Assembly (NCBI RefSeq): GCF_036227565.1
Contig: NZ_CP109460.1
Location: 2,666,001 to 2,730,000, forward strand
Source: Streptomyces sp. NBC_01454
Lineage (GTDB): Bacteria > Actinomycetota > Actinomycetes > Streptomycetales > Streptomycetaceae
Reading direction: 5' to 3'
Length of the DNA stretch: 64,000 nucleotides
Part shown: positions 1 through 8,552 of the stretch, piece by piece
Layout of the letters: each line of letters begins with the position of its first letter
Numbering within the stretch: position 1 is the first letter of the stretch
The notes under the pieces: model-generated
What the model saw: the letters and a program-made list of their open reading frames with translations, nothing else
Told to the model about the DNA's origin: nothing
Databases searched by the model: none
Position numbers and translations under genes: made by a program

Positions 1-2925
1 CACGTGCACCGCCTCGTTGGCCAGCCGCTTGCCCGGCCCGTCGGCCGGCTCCAGCCGGGCCCTCAGCAGCAGCGCCGCACCGCGCTCGGCGAGCAGCGCG
101 CTGTGCTCGGGCGAATCGGGGGTGGCCAGCCGGAGCGCGGCGGCCAGCGCGGCGATGGCGGCGTCCAGGGCGGGCAGGGCGCCGGTGCGGGCGTGCACCG
201 CGCGCTGGGCGGCGGCGGTACGGCGCAGGCTGTCCGCCTCCAGGGCCCGGTCGTCGAGGGCATGGGCCATCGCCCGGGCGCGTTCGAGGGTCGGCAGCAC
301 CGAGGGCGCTCCCGCGCCGCCGTGCAGCTGGCGGGCCGCCGCCAGCTCGAGCAGCGTCCCGCACACCAGCCGGTCGGCGGCGCTGCCGCGGCGGCGCAGC
401 AGGACGACGGCGGCATCGAGGTCGTCGGCGGCCCGGACGGCGAGCGCCTCGGCGGCGCGGGGGGCCGCGCGAGGCCCGCGGGCGGCCCGGCGGGCCTGGT
501 CGAGCAGGACGCCGCCGCGGGCGGCGTAGACCTCGCCGGGCACCTCCTCGCCGCTGGGCCACCGGTCGAGAAGGGTGGTCAGGGAGCACTCCGCCTCGTC
601 GAGGGGGTCGGGGTCCGGCACGGCGGCCGGGTCCGCGGCCGCGCCGGGTGCGGGGGCCGGTGCGGGCAGGGCGGCCAGCCGGCGCAGTACCTCGGTGCGC
701 AGCACCATGCTCTCCAGGACGCGGGGGTCGAGCAGGCTCATCAGCCCGCAGGCGGTGTGCAGATGGCGGGCCGCGTCGGCCAGTGCGATGCGCTCCTCGT
801 CGGGTGTGCCGTCGGCCCGGCGCTCCTGGGCGCGGGCATGGCCGACCCGGCCCAGCACGATCAGCGCCCGGGTGCGTTCGGCCTCCCGGCCGGCGGTGAC
901 GTCCTCCTCGCCGCCGGCGGACGGCTCGCCCGCCGTGGCCCGTTCCGCGGCGCGCACCGCCCGTTCGGCCTCCTCCAGGGCGTCCGGCTGGCCCCATCTC
1001 ACCCAGGCGTGCAGCAGCGCGCGGGCGAGGTCCGTACCGGCCTCGGGCAGGCGGGCGGCGGCGGCGCGCAGCAGCCGGACCGCCTCGATCAGGTCCCGGA
1101 CGGTGCGGTCCTGTTCGTAGCGCTCCAGGAGGGCGGCGCCTTCCGCGGCGGGGCCGTCGCAGACGTACGGGCTGGGAGCGGGCGGGCGCAGCGCCGGTTC
1201 GAAGCGGCGCAGCACCCGTTCGGAGACCCGGGCGAAGGGTTCGGGCACCGCGCGCCGGCCGGTCTCGGGCTCGCGGCCGCTGCCGGAGAGCATGGCGACG
1301 GCGACGGCCGGGAAGTTGCGGGCGCTGCGGCCGAAGGTGCGCTCGATGTAGAGCGAGCAGTGCTTGAGGACCAGGGCGGCCTCGCCCGCGCTGAGCCGGC
1401 CGAGGAGTTCGTCGCGCACCCCGGGCGCGAAGTCGTACCACGGGCCGCTCATCCCGGCCTGCTCCCCCGACTGCCGCTCCTGCGGCGGGAGTTGCGTGAC
1501 CAGGCCGCTGAGCAGCACCTCGGCCAGCTCGGCCGGGCCGGTCTGCGGCAGCATCGCCCGCTGGACCAGCTGGATGACGGGCAGCGCGAGCGGGACGGCG
1601 GACAGATGCACGGCGAGCAGCCGGGCGGCCGGCGAGGCCTGCTGGTCGAACTCGCGGACCATCCGGGCCGGTGCGGCGCGCCCGGTGACGGGCGGCGGGC
1701 CGGCGGGGAGGCCGGCGCCGTGGTCGGCCCGTACGACGCAGGCGGCGCCGCGCAGTGCGAGACCGGCGTCGGCGGCGGCGAGCCGGGCCCAGGAGCCGAG
1801 GGCGGAGGGGGTGGCGGAGAGGACCGGGACGGCGCGTTCGCGGGGCGCGGCGGCGGCGCCGGGCACCGCGGGGGGCCGCCGGCGGCGGGCCGGGCGGAAG
1901 TCGAGGGCCTGGTAGGAGCCCTGGCGGCGGACGAGGGTGCCGGCGACGGCGGGCAGCAGGGTGCGCGCCCACATCCGCTGCGGCAGCGGCTGGACGACGG
2001 CGAGCGGGGCGTCGGCGGCCCAGCGGTAGAGCAGCCGCTGCATCCGGCCGTCCCGCCAGAGGGGGCCCGCGCAGTCGCTGACGACGAGGGTGAGGTGGTG
2101 GCCGGTCGGGTCGTGCAGCTGGTCGGCGGGGCGCAGCGGGCGGCCGGGGCCGGGGGCCGCGGCGACCCCGACGTCCGGGCCGTGCGGATGGAGGTAGTGC
2201 ACCGTGACGTCGCGGAAGGCGCCCACCCGCTCACAGACCTGGCGCAGGTCGTGCAGCATCTGCTCCCAGACAGCCATCGAGGACGAGCCGTCCATCAACA
2301 GCCGCAGCGCGGCCGCCCGTCGGTGCACCGCGCGCAGCACCGGGATGATCATTTCGGCGTGGGCGGAGAGTTCGGCGGTGGCGGGCTCGTCCAGCTTCCG
2401 GCGGGCCGGGGCGACCGGCGGGCGGTAGCGCTGGATGGGCCGCAGGGCCCGCTGCAGCGGCAGCAGTCCGGGGAACGCGGAGGCGACGGGGACCGCGATC
2501 TCGCCGAGCAGCCGGCGGTCCCGGTCGGCGGCCCGCTCGTCCTGGGCGGGCAGCAGCTCCGCGACCCGGCGCCGGGCGCTGTCCCGGAGCGTGGAGGGGG
2601 ACGTCTCTTCCTCCCCGGGGCCGTCCTCGCCACCGTCCTCGCGGCCGGGCGCCGGTGTCCCGTCGGCGTGCGGGGAGGTCGGGGAGGTCGGGGAGGCACT
2701 CGGTCCCGCCTGAAAGGTGGCCGGATCTCTGCGGCCGGGAGGGTCCGTGTCCGCGGGCCCGGTGTCCCCGGCGCCGTCGGCCGGCGCGTCCGGGGTGATC
2801 CACTGGGCGAGCCAGAGGGCGTCGGCCATCCCCCGGGCGTCGGCCGGCAGCCCCGCCGCCGTCAGCCGGGCGACGAGTTCGTCGAGGGGGCCTGGGCCGG
2901 GCTCCCCGAGGGGCACCGCACTCAC
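1..2925 (-). CDS. SAV_2336-type protein with degenerate vWA domain (partial, C-terminus beyond window)
   Basis: The minus-strand frame starts with GTG at 2925 and stays open to the window edge (975 codons), so the C-terminus is missing. The start overlaps the stop of the MoxR gene in a GTGA, which implies translational coupling. The N-terminus (about 1-45) resembles the SAV_2336 N-terminal domain. An acidic Pro/Asp-rich linker follows (about 45-115). Around residue 210 there is a hydrophobic strand followed by Asp212-Gly-Ser214-Ser-Ser216, which fits the DxSxS metal-site motif of von Willebrand A domains. The long C-terminal part is Ala/Leu/Arg-rich and helical-looking, perhaps TPR-like. In the family, such proteins pair with a MoxR ATPase as its vWA partner. 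Function here is inferred from context; no enzymatic motif was found. Confidence 0.8.
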   Translation of the reverse strand, partial: MSAVPLGEPGPGPLDELVARLTAAGLPADARGMADALWLAQWITPDAPADGAGDTGPADTDPPGRRDPATFQAGPSASPTSPTSPHADGTPAPGREDGGEDGPGEEETSPSTLRDSARRRVAELLPAQDERAADRDRRLLGEIAVPVASAFPGLLPLQRALRPIQRYRPPVAPARRKLDEPATAELSAHAEMIIPVLRAVHRRAAALRLLMDGSSSMAVWEQMLHDLRQVCERVGAFRDVTVHYLHPHGPDVGVAAAPGPGRPLRPADQLHDPTGHHLTLVVSDCAGPLWRDGRMQRLLYRWAADAPLAVVQPLPQRMWARTLLPAVAGTLVRRQGSYQALDFRPARRRRPPAVPGAAAAPRERAVPVLSATPSALGSWARLAAADAGLALRGAACVVRADHGAGLPAGPPPVTGRAAPARMVREFDQQASPAARLLAVHLSAVPLALPVIQLVQRAMLPQTGPAELAEVLLSGLVTQLPPQERQSGEQAGMSGPWYDFAPGVRDELLGRLSAGEAALVLKHCSLYIERTFGRSARNFPAVAVAMLSGSGREPETGRRAVPEPFARVSERVLRRFEPALRPPAPSPYVCDGPAAEGAALLERYEQDRTVRDLIEAVRLLRAAAARLPEAGTDLARALLHAWVRWGQPDALEEAERAVRAAERATAGEPSAGGEEDVTAGREAERTRALIVLGRVGHARAQERRADGTPDEERIALADAARHLHTACGLMSLLDPRVLESMVLRTEVLRRLAALPAPAPAPGAAADPAAVPDPDPLDEAECSLTTLLDRWPSGEEVPGEVYAARGGVLLDQARRAARGPRAAPRAAEALAVRAADDLDAAVVLLRRRGSAADRLVCGTLLELAAARQLHGGAGAPSVLPTLERARAMAHALDDRALEADSLRRTAAAQRAVHARTGALPALDAAIAALAAALRLATPDSPEHSALLAERGAALLLRARLEPADGPGKRLANEAVHV

Positions 2926-3977
2926 CTCGTCCGATCAAGAGGCCGCATCAGCTCCGCCGTCAGACGCCGTCGGGTCTCCTCCTCGTCCTCGTCCGTCCAG
3001 CCGGCTTTCTGGGTGAGGTGGATGGCGTTGAAGAGCTGGTCGACGGCGCGGACGTCGCCGGGCTCGCGGTCCAGGAACCGGTCGATCACCGCGTCGTAGC
3101 GCTCGGCGGCGCCCTCGCCGAAATGCGCCCGCACCATGGCGGCGAGCCGCTCCTTGTCGGGGACCGGGATGTGGAGGTGGATGCAGCGGCGCAACAGGGG
3201 CGCCGGGAAGTCGCGTTCGCCGTTGCTGGTGAGGACGATGAAGGGGAAGGCGTGGCAGCGCACCCGGCCGTCGCGCACCGTCACCTGCGCGCCGTCGTCG
3301 CTGAGCACCTCCACCTCGGGGGCGGATCCGGCCAGCCGCTCCAGCTCCGGAATCCGGAACTCCCCTTCCTCCAGCACATTGAGGAGGTCGTTGGGCAGAT
3401 CGATGTCGCTCTTGTCGAGCTCGTCGACGAGCAGCACCCGGGGGCGGGCGGACGGCAGCAGGGCCGTGCCCAGCGGGCCGAGGCGGATGTAGCGGCCGAT
3501 GCCGCCGCCCGGCTCGTCGGTGGGGTCGTCGCCGGGCGCCGCCCCGCTCTCCGCGGCGGCCGGGATGGCGCGGGCGATCTGGAGGTCCTGGAGGCGGCCG
3601 ATGGCGTCGTAGTCGTAGAGGCCCTCGCGCAGCGTGCTGCGGCTGACGACGGGCCAGCCGAGCACCCGGCCGAGGCCGAGTTCATAGGCCACCGAGTGCG
3701 CCAGGGTGCTCTTGCCGCTGCCCGGTGCGCCGGTCACCAGCAGCGGGCGGCGCAGATACAGGGCGGCGTTGACCAGTTCGCGCTCGGTCTCGCCGGGGCG
3801 GTGGTGGCTGGCTTCGCGGTGCTGCACACCGAGCCGGCGCTCGGAGGACGGGTCGAGGGCGGCGGGCGGCGCCACGAGGGGGCCACCGTCGAAATCGCGC
3901 CAGGGCGGGGGTGGCGGAAGATGCTCAATTCCGTCGTGCGGTGCCCCCGCACCACGGTAGATGAGCCAGTCGCTCAC
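2922..3977 (-). CDS. MoxR-family AAA+ ATPase
   Basis: A 351-residue AAA+ protein. Walker A is GAPGSGKST at residues 83-91 and Walker B is VLLVDELD at 181-188. A sensor-1-like LTSNGERDFP lies at 249-258 and an Arg pair near 263-264 is a candidate arginine finger. The first 45 residues are Pro-rich and the AAA core starts around 65. The GTG start at 3977 has a GAGGAG ribosome site 8 nt upstream. MoxR ATPases remodel client complexes together with vWA proteins, and the next gene downstream (GTGA overlap) has a vWA-like metal site. Upstream on the same strand, across a 336-bp gap, lies the trypsin-VMAP gene. The set fits a ternary vWA-MoxR-VMAP locus. The ATPase assignment is firm; the client is unknown. 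Confidence 0.92.
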   Translation of the reverse strand: MSDWLIYRGAGAPHDGIEHLPPPPPWRDFDGGPLVAPPAALDPSSERRLGVQHREASHHRPGETERELVNAALYLRRPLLVTGAPGSGKSTLAHSVAYELGLGRVLGWPVVSRSTLREGLYDYDAIGRLQDLQIARAIPAAAESGAAPGDDPTDEPGGGIGRYIRLGPLGTALLPSARPRVLLVDELDKSDIDLPNDLLNVLEEGEFRIPELERLAGSAPEVEVLSDDGAQVTVRDGRVRCHAFPFIVLTSNGERDFPAPLLRRCIHLHIPVPDKERLAAMVRAHFGEGAAERYDAVIDRFLDREPGDVRAVDQLFNAIHLTQKAGWTDEDEEETRRRLTAELMRPLDRTR

Positions 3978-4313
3978 GTCGGAACTCCTCGTCGCCGGCC
4001 AGGCATCGGTCAGGAGCGATGGTCATGGCGCATCGCCGCAGTCCTCGGCATCCGCTCCGCCTCCCCCGCGTCGCCACCCGCCTCACGCCATCACGTCATC
4101 ACGAACAAGTCTTCCACGACGCTATGACAGTACCCACGCCTGCGGAAGCACACGGGGCGGTTTCCGGTCTCCCGTGCACCCGTTCAGGGGGCTCAAGTGC
4201 CCTGTCCGGTGCGCTACTTGCCGCACGAGGGGCGGATGTGGCCGCCCCGGGCACCGGGCGCACGGGGGGCGTACGCGGCGCCCGGATCCGCCCGGGGGCG
4301 GCTCCGGCGCCGC
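3978..4313. other. Intergenic spacer inside the vWA-MoxR-VMAP locus
   Basis: This 336-bp gap separates the MoxR start from the stop of the trypsin-VMAP gene. No convincing gene or RNA is seen. On the minus strand, about 140 bp before the MoxR start (around 4118-4135), there is a relatively AT-rich stretch that could hold a -10 element, but no good -35 partner was found. The gap suggests that moxR and the vWA gene have their own promoter, separate from the two upstream genes. Confidence 0.4.
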
Positions 4314-6473
4314 TCATCGCGGCGACAGCTGGGGCCGGTCCGTGAACAGTGGCGGAATCGGGTCCTCCGGGTCGTCGTAGAGGAGCACCAGGTCGCGGGC
4401 CCAGTGCGCGCCCTCCTCCGCGGCCTCGGCGGCCTTCGCCCGCAGCTGCCGCACCAGCTCCGGCAGCCGGGCCACCCCGCCCGACCCCTCGAGCAACTCC
4501 CGCACCCCACGGTGGAATTCCTCGCAGCCGGCATCGCAGTCCCGCTCCTCGCCGTGGCCGCCGGCCGGCCACAGCCCGGCCGGGAAGCCCGTGTCCAGGG
4601 CGACGCCCACCACATCCCGCCCGAACCCGTCGGCAACGGTGTGGCACAGCGCGGGCAGCGCGCCCTGGCCGGCCGTCTCCAGCAGCCGCCAGACCGACTC
4701 GGCGCAGGCACCGGGGCGCGCACCGGCTCCCTGGCGCGGCGCGACCCGCAGTGCCTGCAGGGCGGGGGCGGTACGCAGGCCCTGCCAGCGGCGCAGCCAG
4801 GCGGGGTCGACCTGCTCGCGCCGCCCCTGGTCCCGCAGGATCACCGCACGGCCGGGGCCCACCGGCCGCAGCCGCGCGGTGCGCCGGGCCGAGGCCGCGA
4901 CCTCCCACTGGCCGGCGGGAGTGTGCCACTGCCCTTCGGGGACGGCGACCTCCAGGCGTACGCGGGCGCCCGGCCCGGCGGCGCCGTCGGCCCGCAGCAG
5001 CCGCCCGCCGAGCTGCCGCAGCACCTGTTCCCGCGCCTGTTCGAACGGCACCCCGCCGGCCGACTCCTGGACGTCCACCCGCAGCCACTGCCCCTGGCCG
5101 TAGCCTTCGCTGACCGACCAGTTGAACAGCTCCGCCCCGCCCTCGTCGTAGAACAGCGGCTCGAACTCGACGAGGACGGAGCGCGGCCGCCGGCGCACCG
5201 GCCCTATCCTGCGCCGGTCCTGCGGCTGCAGCACCACAGCCTTGGCCTGGACGAACTCCGCGAGGCGGACCGCCTGCTCGCGGACGGCGGCGGCATCCTC
5301 CCCCGGTTCGTCGCGGACCTCGTCGGCGGTCAGCTGCGCCACGATCCGCAGATAGTGCACGAAGGTGCGCAGCTCGGTGTACGGGTCGCTGCCCTGGTAG
5401 AGCGCGCCGTGCCCGTCCCGCCAGGTACGCAGCGACCAGGCCGCGGGCCGCTCGCCCCGCTCCAGCACCTCCCCCACGGCGGCCTCCACCACCAGCGGGT
5501 CGCGCGGCGCGGGCAGCCGGGCGAGCAGGTCCAGCGCCTGCAGCCGCTCCTGGACGCCCCACAGCCGACCACGGCCCGCCATGATCGCGTGCTGGGCGTC
5601 GAACCAGGTGGGCCCGGTGGCGCGGCCGAGCTCCTGGCCGGCCCAGTGCCAGCGGTCGTGCAGGCTCATCAGCGCGTGGTACGGGTCGGGCCCGAGCCCC
5701 TCGGCCCCGGCGACCAGATGTTCCGGCCCCAGGCCGCGCAGCGCGGTGACGGGCACCGCGAGCCCGACGTGGTCCTGTAGATGGCGGCCCTTGACGATGC
5801 CGACCACCTCGCCCCGGTCGCAGTCGATCAGCGGCCCGCCGGAGGCACCGGGCGTCACCCGGACATCGCTGCCGAACTGCAGGCCCCGGGCGTCACGGGC
5901 GCCGAAACGGACCGCGATGAAGGGGTCCACCGGAGCGGCCGGGGCGTCACCGTCGGCGCGCGGGCCGGGTCGTGCCGCGCCCCCGCGCGCCCCGTCGTCC
6001 CCGTCCCCCGCCGGATCCTCGCCCGACCGGTCGTGACCGCGGAAGATGTAGGCATCCTCCAGGAGGGTCGCCGGCTGATCGCTGAGCCAGGCGCAGGGGT
6101 GGCGGGGCTCCGGGTCGAGCAGCCGGAGCAGGGCGAGGTCGGCGCGGGCGGCGCGGGCGGCGCCGGGCCCGGCCTCCGGGGCGGGCCGGCTCAGGTCGTA
6201 CGCCGGGCGCGCGGCCACCACCCGGCCGCCGAACGCGACCCCGACGACCCCGTCCGGACCCGTCTCACGGCGCCGCCCGTCACCGGCCGCCAGCACATGG
6301 GCGCAGGTCAGCACCCATCCCGGGGCGATGAGTACCCCGCTCCCCCACATCCGGGGAGCGGCTACGCCCGGTGCGGGACGCAGCCCGACGGTGGCGTGTC
6401 CGGCGTGGGCGAGGAGCTGTGCGTAACGGGCGCGGTCGCCGCTGCCGCCGGCCCGGCCCTGGGGGGTGGCCAT
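4314..6473 (-). CDS. Trypsin-like protease fused to VMAP-type C-terminal domain
   Basis: A 719-residue two-part protein. Residues about 25-250 form a chymotrypsin-fold serine protease: GSGVLI, then TCAHV (His59), ADLALLRL (Asp112) and TPGASGGPLID (Ser211), so the catalytic triad looks intact. Residues about 270-345 form a helical middle region, and about 360-719 resemble the vWA-MoxR-associated (VMAP) C-terminal domain. No signal peptide is seen, so it is probably cytosolic. Its ATG overlaps the stop of the Trypco1 gene by one base (TGATG). In published comparative work, VMAP proteins carry a variable effector, often a trypsin domain, and are controlled by the MoxR/vWA pair. Triggered proteolysis is inferred, not shown. 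Confidence 0.85.
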   Translation of the reverse strand: MATPQGRAGGSGDRARYAQLLAHAGHATVGLRPAPGVAAPRMWGSGVLIAPGWVLTCAHVLAAGDGRRRETGPDGVVGVAFGGRVVAARPAYDLSRPAPEAGPGAARAARADLALLRLLDPEPRHPCAWLSDQPATLLEDAYIFRGHDRSGEDPAGDGDDGARGGAARPGPRADGDAPAAPVDPFIAVRFGARDARGLQFGSDVRVTPGASGGPLIDCDRGEVVGIVKGRHLQDHVGLAVPVTALRGLGPEHLVAGAEGLGPDPYHALMSLHDRWHWAGQELGRATGPTWFDAQHAIMAGRGRLWGVQERLQALDLLARLPAPRDPLVVEAAVGEVLERGERPAAWSLRTWRDGHGALYQGSDPYTELRTFVHYLRIVAQLTADEVRDEPGEDAAAVREQAVRLAEFVQAKAVVLQPQDRRRIGPVRRRPRSVLVEFEPLFYDEGGAELFNWSVSEGYGQGQWLRVDVQESAGGVPFEQAREQVLRQLGGRLLRADGAAGPGARVRLEVAVPEGQWHTPAGQWEVAASARRTARLRPVGPGRAVILRDQGRREQVDPAWLRRWQGLRTAPALQALRVAPRQGAGARPGACAESVWRLLETAGQGALPALCHTVADGFGRDVVGVALDTGFPAGLWPAGGHGEERDCDAGCEEFHRGVRELLEGSGGVARLPELVRQLRAKAAEAAEEGAHWARDLVLLYDDPEDPIPPLFTDRPQLSPR

Positions 6474-6883
6474 CAGCGGCTCGGATCGTCCGGCTCCCGG
6501 CGGTCGCCCGTATGCGCCTGGTCCTCGCGCCGCCAGGTGAGCGTGATGGAGAGGTTCGACTTCGCCTCGCCGTCCGCGAGCAGGGCGACGGCCTTGCCCG
6601 GCTTGGCCGACAGCTCCACGCCGAAGGTCACACTGGTCTCATGCGGCGCGACCGGCCCGGCGGCCCGGCGGACGCTGGTGGCGACCCCGCCGATCACCTC
6701 GCGGAGCCCCTCGACCCGGGCGCCGAGCGCATCCCAGACGCCGACGTCCTCGAATTCCCCGTCCGCGGCGGCCGGGTCATCCGGGTCATCCGGCGCGTCG
6801 AGCCCGGGGGCGTCGAGCCGGGAGACCCGGGCCCAGACCTCCGTGCCGTCGGGCAGCTCGATGCGCTGTGCGCGCTCTTGCAT
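6473..6883 (-). CDS. CU044_2847 family / Trypco1 (trypsin-co-occurring) protein
   Basis: A 136-residue protein beginning MQERAQRIELPDGTEVWARV, a typical N-terminus of the CU044_2847 (Trypco1) family, whose genes sit beside trypsin-like proteases. A poorly conserved acidic Asp/Pro stretch (residues about 27-45) is followed by a helical segment and a C-terminal beta-rich part with FGVELSAKPGK. The ATG at 6883 has an AGGAGG ribosome site 7 nt upstream, which decides this start over longer in-frame options. It is the first gene of the locus and is translationally coupled to the trypsin-VMAP gene. It may be an adaptor or inhibitor of the protease; that role is inferred from co-occurrence only. Confidence 0.82.
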   Translation of the reverse strand: MQERAQRIELPDGTEVWARVSRLDAPGLDAPDDPDDPAAADGEFEDVGVWDALGARVEGLREVIGGVATSVRRAAGPVAPHETSVTFGVELSAKPGKAVALLADGEAKSNLSITLTWRREDQAHTGDRREPDDPSR

Positions 6884-7036
6884 CACGGCCTCCTGCTCCC
6901 CGTGGGCGGCGATGTCCCCATCGCCGCCGGACCGTTGACAGGTGATCAGGCTAGCCCGCGGCCGTCTGTGGCGCGAGAGGTCCATGAGCCTGCCTATCCT
7001 GGCTGGGAATGACCCATGACCCCTGGTGGAGAGCGC

Positions 7037-7216
7037 GTGTATTTCACTGACCGTGGCATCGAGGAACTGGAGAGCCGGCGCGGCGAGGAGGAGGTCAGCC
7101 TCGGCTGGGTGGCCGACCAGCTGCGGACGTTCGTGGACCTGAACCCGGACTTCGAGGTACCGGTGGAGCGGCTGGCCACCTGGCTGGCCCGGCTGGACGA
7201 CGACGAGGACGAGTAG
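7037..7216 (+). CDS. DUF6104 family small protein
   Basis: A 59-residue protein starting with GTG (V-Y-F-T-D-R-G) at 7037, 5 nt after a GGAG ribosome site. An in-frame ATG at 7016 is less likely because the family begins at the YFTDRG segment. It is acidic and mostly helical (EELESRRGEEEV, then FVDLNPDFEVP and VERLATWLARLDDDEDE). It matches a short protein family conserved in streptomycetes with no assigned function. The coding sequence ends inside a GACGAG-rich tandem repeat that also contains the stop codon. It is divergent from the Trypco1 gene. Confidence 0.8.
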   Translation: MYFTDRGIEELESRRGEEEVSLGWVADQLRTFVDLNPDFEVPVERLATWLARLDDDEDE

Positions 7217-7254
7217 GACGAGTAGGACGAGCGAGTAGGACGAGAACGAGTCGG
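7198..7254 (+). repeat. GACGAG/GTAG minisatellite spanning the DUF6104 stop
   Basis: A tandem array built from GACGAGTAG-like units covers the last codons, the stop codon and about 40 bases downstream. Several units contain TAG in the same register as the DUF6104 frame, so loss of one stop by mutation would soon meet another. Confidence 0.75.
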
Positions 7255-7530
7255 GCGCAGCGGGCTGCCCGCCGGGCGGGGGGGCACCGGCGGGCGGGAG
7301 CGGCCCGCCCGGGGAACCGGCCGCGTCCGCCGCGCCTCCGGCGTGCTCGTAGTACGGCCCTGCCGTCCGGCGCCGCGCCGCGCGCCGGCAGCGAGACCAA
7401 CCCTGTTGATGCACGCGCGCGTTCGGCCCTTTCCCACCATGCGCCATGGCATCCCCCACCCTCGGCAGCACCCTCGCATCGACCTCCACGGCCCGCCCGC
7501 CCACGGCCCGCCCACCCCGCGACGTACTGC

Positions 7531-7584
7531 TTGACTTCCGCAATCCGCGATATATCGTGTCTAGCGAGGACGCGATATGTTGCG
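7531..7584 (+). promoter_or_regulatory. Candidate PadR operator and promoter before the DUF4097/padR operon
   Basis: A perfect palindrome CGATATATCG (7548-7557) lies in an AT-rich island. The 8-mer CGCGATAT occurs at 7546-7553 and again at 7571-7578, 25 bp apart. TTGACT at 7531-7536 could be a -35 element, but a well-spaced -10 is unclear. PadR-family repressors often bind ATAT-containing palindromes upstream of their own operon. The site is 34-66 bp before the DUF4097 start. Confidence 0.6.
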
Positions 7585-7611
7585 TTGTGGTGCTCACAGG
7601 GGAGGTCAGTG

Positions 7612-8550
7612 ATGTCAGCCGGGACCGGGTGGTCGCAGAATCCGATGCAGGTGTCCGCACCACGCACGCTGGAGGTCACCGACCCCGTCGAGGCGCTCAC
7701 CGTGCGGGTGTACGGCGGCACGGTCAACGTCGTCGGCACCACGGACGGCGGCCCCGCCCGGGTGGAGATCAGCGAGCTGGACGGCCCGCCGCTGACCGTC
7801 TCGTGCCGTAGCGGCGTCCTGTCGGTCGCCTACGAGGACCTCCCCTGGCGGGGCTTCTTGAAGTTCCTCGACCGCCGGGCCTGGAACCGCAGTGCGGTGG
7901 TCTCGGTGACGGTGCCGGCCGGCACCCGCGTCGAGGTCGGCGTGGTCCGCGCCGGCGCGGTGGTCTCGGGCATCTCGGGACGGACCGACGTGCGCGGCGT
8001 CTCCGGCGACAGCACCCTGGTCGGCCTGACCGGCAAGGTGCTGGCCGAGACGGTCTCGGGCAACGTCGAGGTGCAGTCGCTCACCGGCGACCTGCGGTTC
8101 CACTCCGTCTCGGGGAACCTGACCGTCATCGACGGCGCGGGCGGCGGGGTGCACGCGGACTCCGTCAGCGGCGACATGGTCCTCGATCTGACGCCCGGCA
8201 AGGGTGCCGACATCGCCCTGACGACGGTCTCCGGGGAGGTCGCCATCCGGCTGCCCGACCCGGCCGACGCCCGGGTGGAGGCCAACACCACGTCCGGCAC
8301 CATCTCCAACGCCTTCGATGATCTGCGGGTGAGCGGCCAGTGGGGCACCAAGCGGATCACCGGCTCCCTGGGTGCGGGCACCGGCACGCTCAAGGCCACC
8401 ACCGTCTCCGGCGGCCTGGCCCTGCTGCGCCGCCCCGCCCCCGAGGACGAGGACGAGGACCACAGGTGGGGCGATCCCGGCGCCGGCCACGACGGCAGCC
8501 CGCACGAGGACTCCCCCGCCGCCCCCACCACCGGGAAGAAGGTGCGCTGA
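7612..8550 (+). CDS. DUF4097 family beta-strand repeat protein
   Basis: A 312-residue protein with repeated short beta strands marked by recurring VSG motifs (GVSGDSTLVG, ETVSGNVEVQ, HSVSGNLTVI, DSVSGDMVLD), as in DUF4097 proteins that probably form a right-handed beta-helix or adhesin-like fold. The ATG at 7612 follows GGGGAGG. The longer frame from 7531 would run through the operator and is rejected. There is no signal peptide or membrane helix, and the C-terminus is acidic and low-complexity. The gene is 2 bp from the padR gene, so the two are one operon. It may be a partner or sensor for the PadR protein; no reaction is known for the family. Confidence 0.87.
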   Translation: MSAGTGWSQNPMQVSAPRTLEVTDPVEALTVRVYGGTVNVVGTTDGGPARVEISELDGPPLTVSCRSGVLSVAYEDLPWRGFLKFLDRRAWNRSAVVSVTVPAGTRVEVGVVRAGAVVSGISGRTDVRGVSGDSTLVGLTGKVLAETVSGNVEVQSLTGDLRFHSVSGNLTVIDGAGGGVHADSVSGDMVLDLTPGKGADIALTTVSGEVAIRLPDPADARVEANTTSGTISNAFDDLRVSGQWGTKRITGSLGAGTGTLKATTVSGGLALLRRPAPEDEDEDHRWGDPGAGHDGSPHEDSPAAPTTGKKVR

Positions 8551-8552
8551 CC

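Noticed and set aside
4..3099. Very long plus-strand ORF (1031 codons) opposite the vWA and MoxR genes
   Set aside because: It is Gly/Arg-rich without domains; the minus strand encodes recognised proteins with coupled starts. Such antisense frames arise from high GC at third positions.
4197..6938. Long plus-strand ORFs opposite the trypsin-VMAP and Trypco1 genes
   Set aside because: No start with a ribosome site and no domain; the minus strand has the protease triad and the family signatures.
7531..7611. ATG/other starts for DUF4097 at 7531
   Set aside because: The longer product would be encoded by the operator/promoter region and lacks a ribosome site; GGGGAGG supports 7612.
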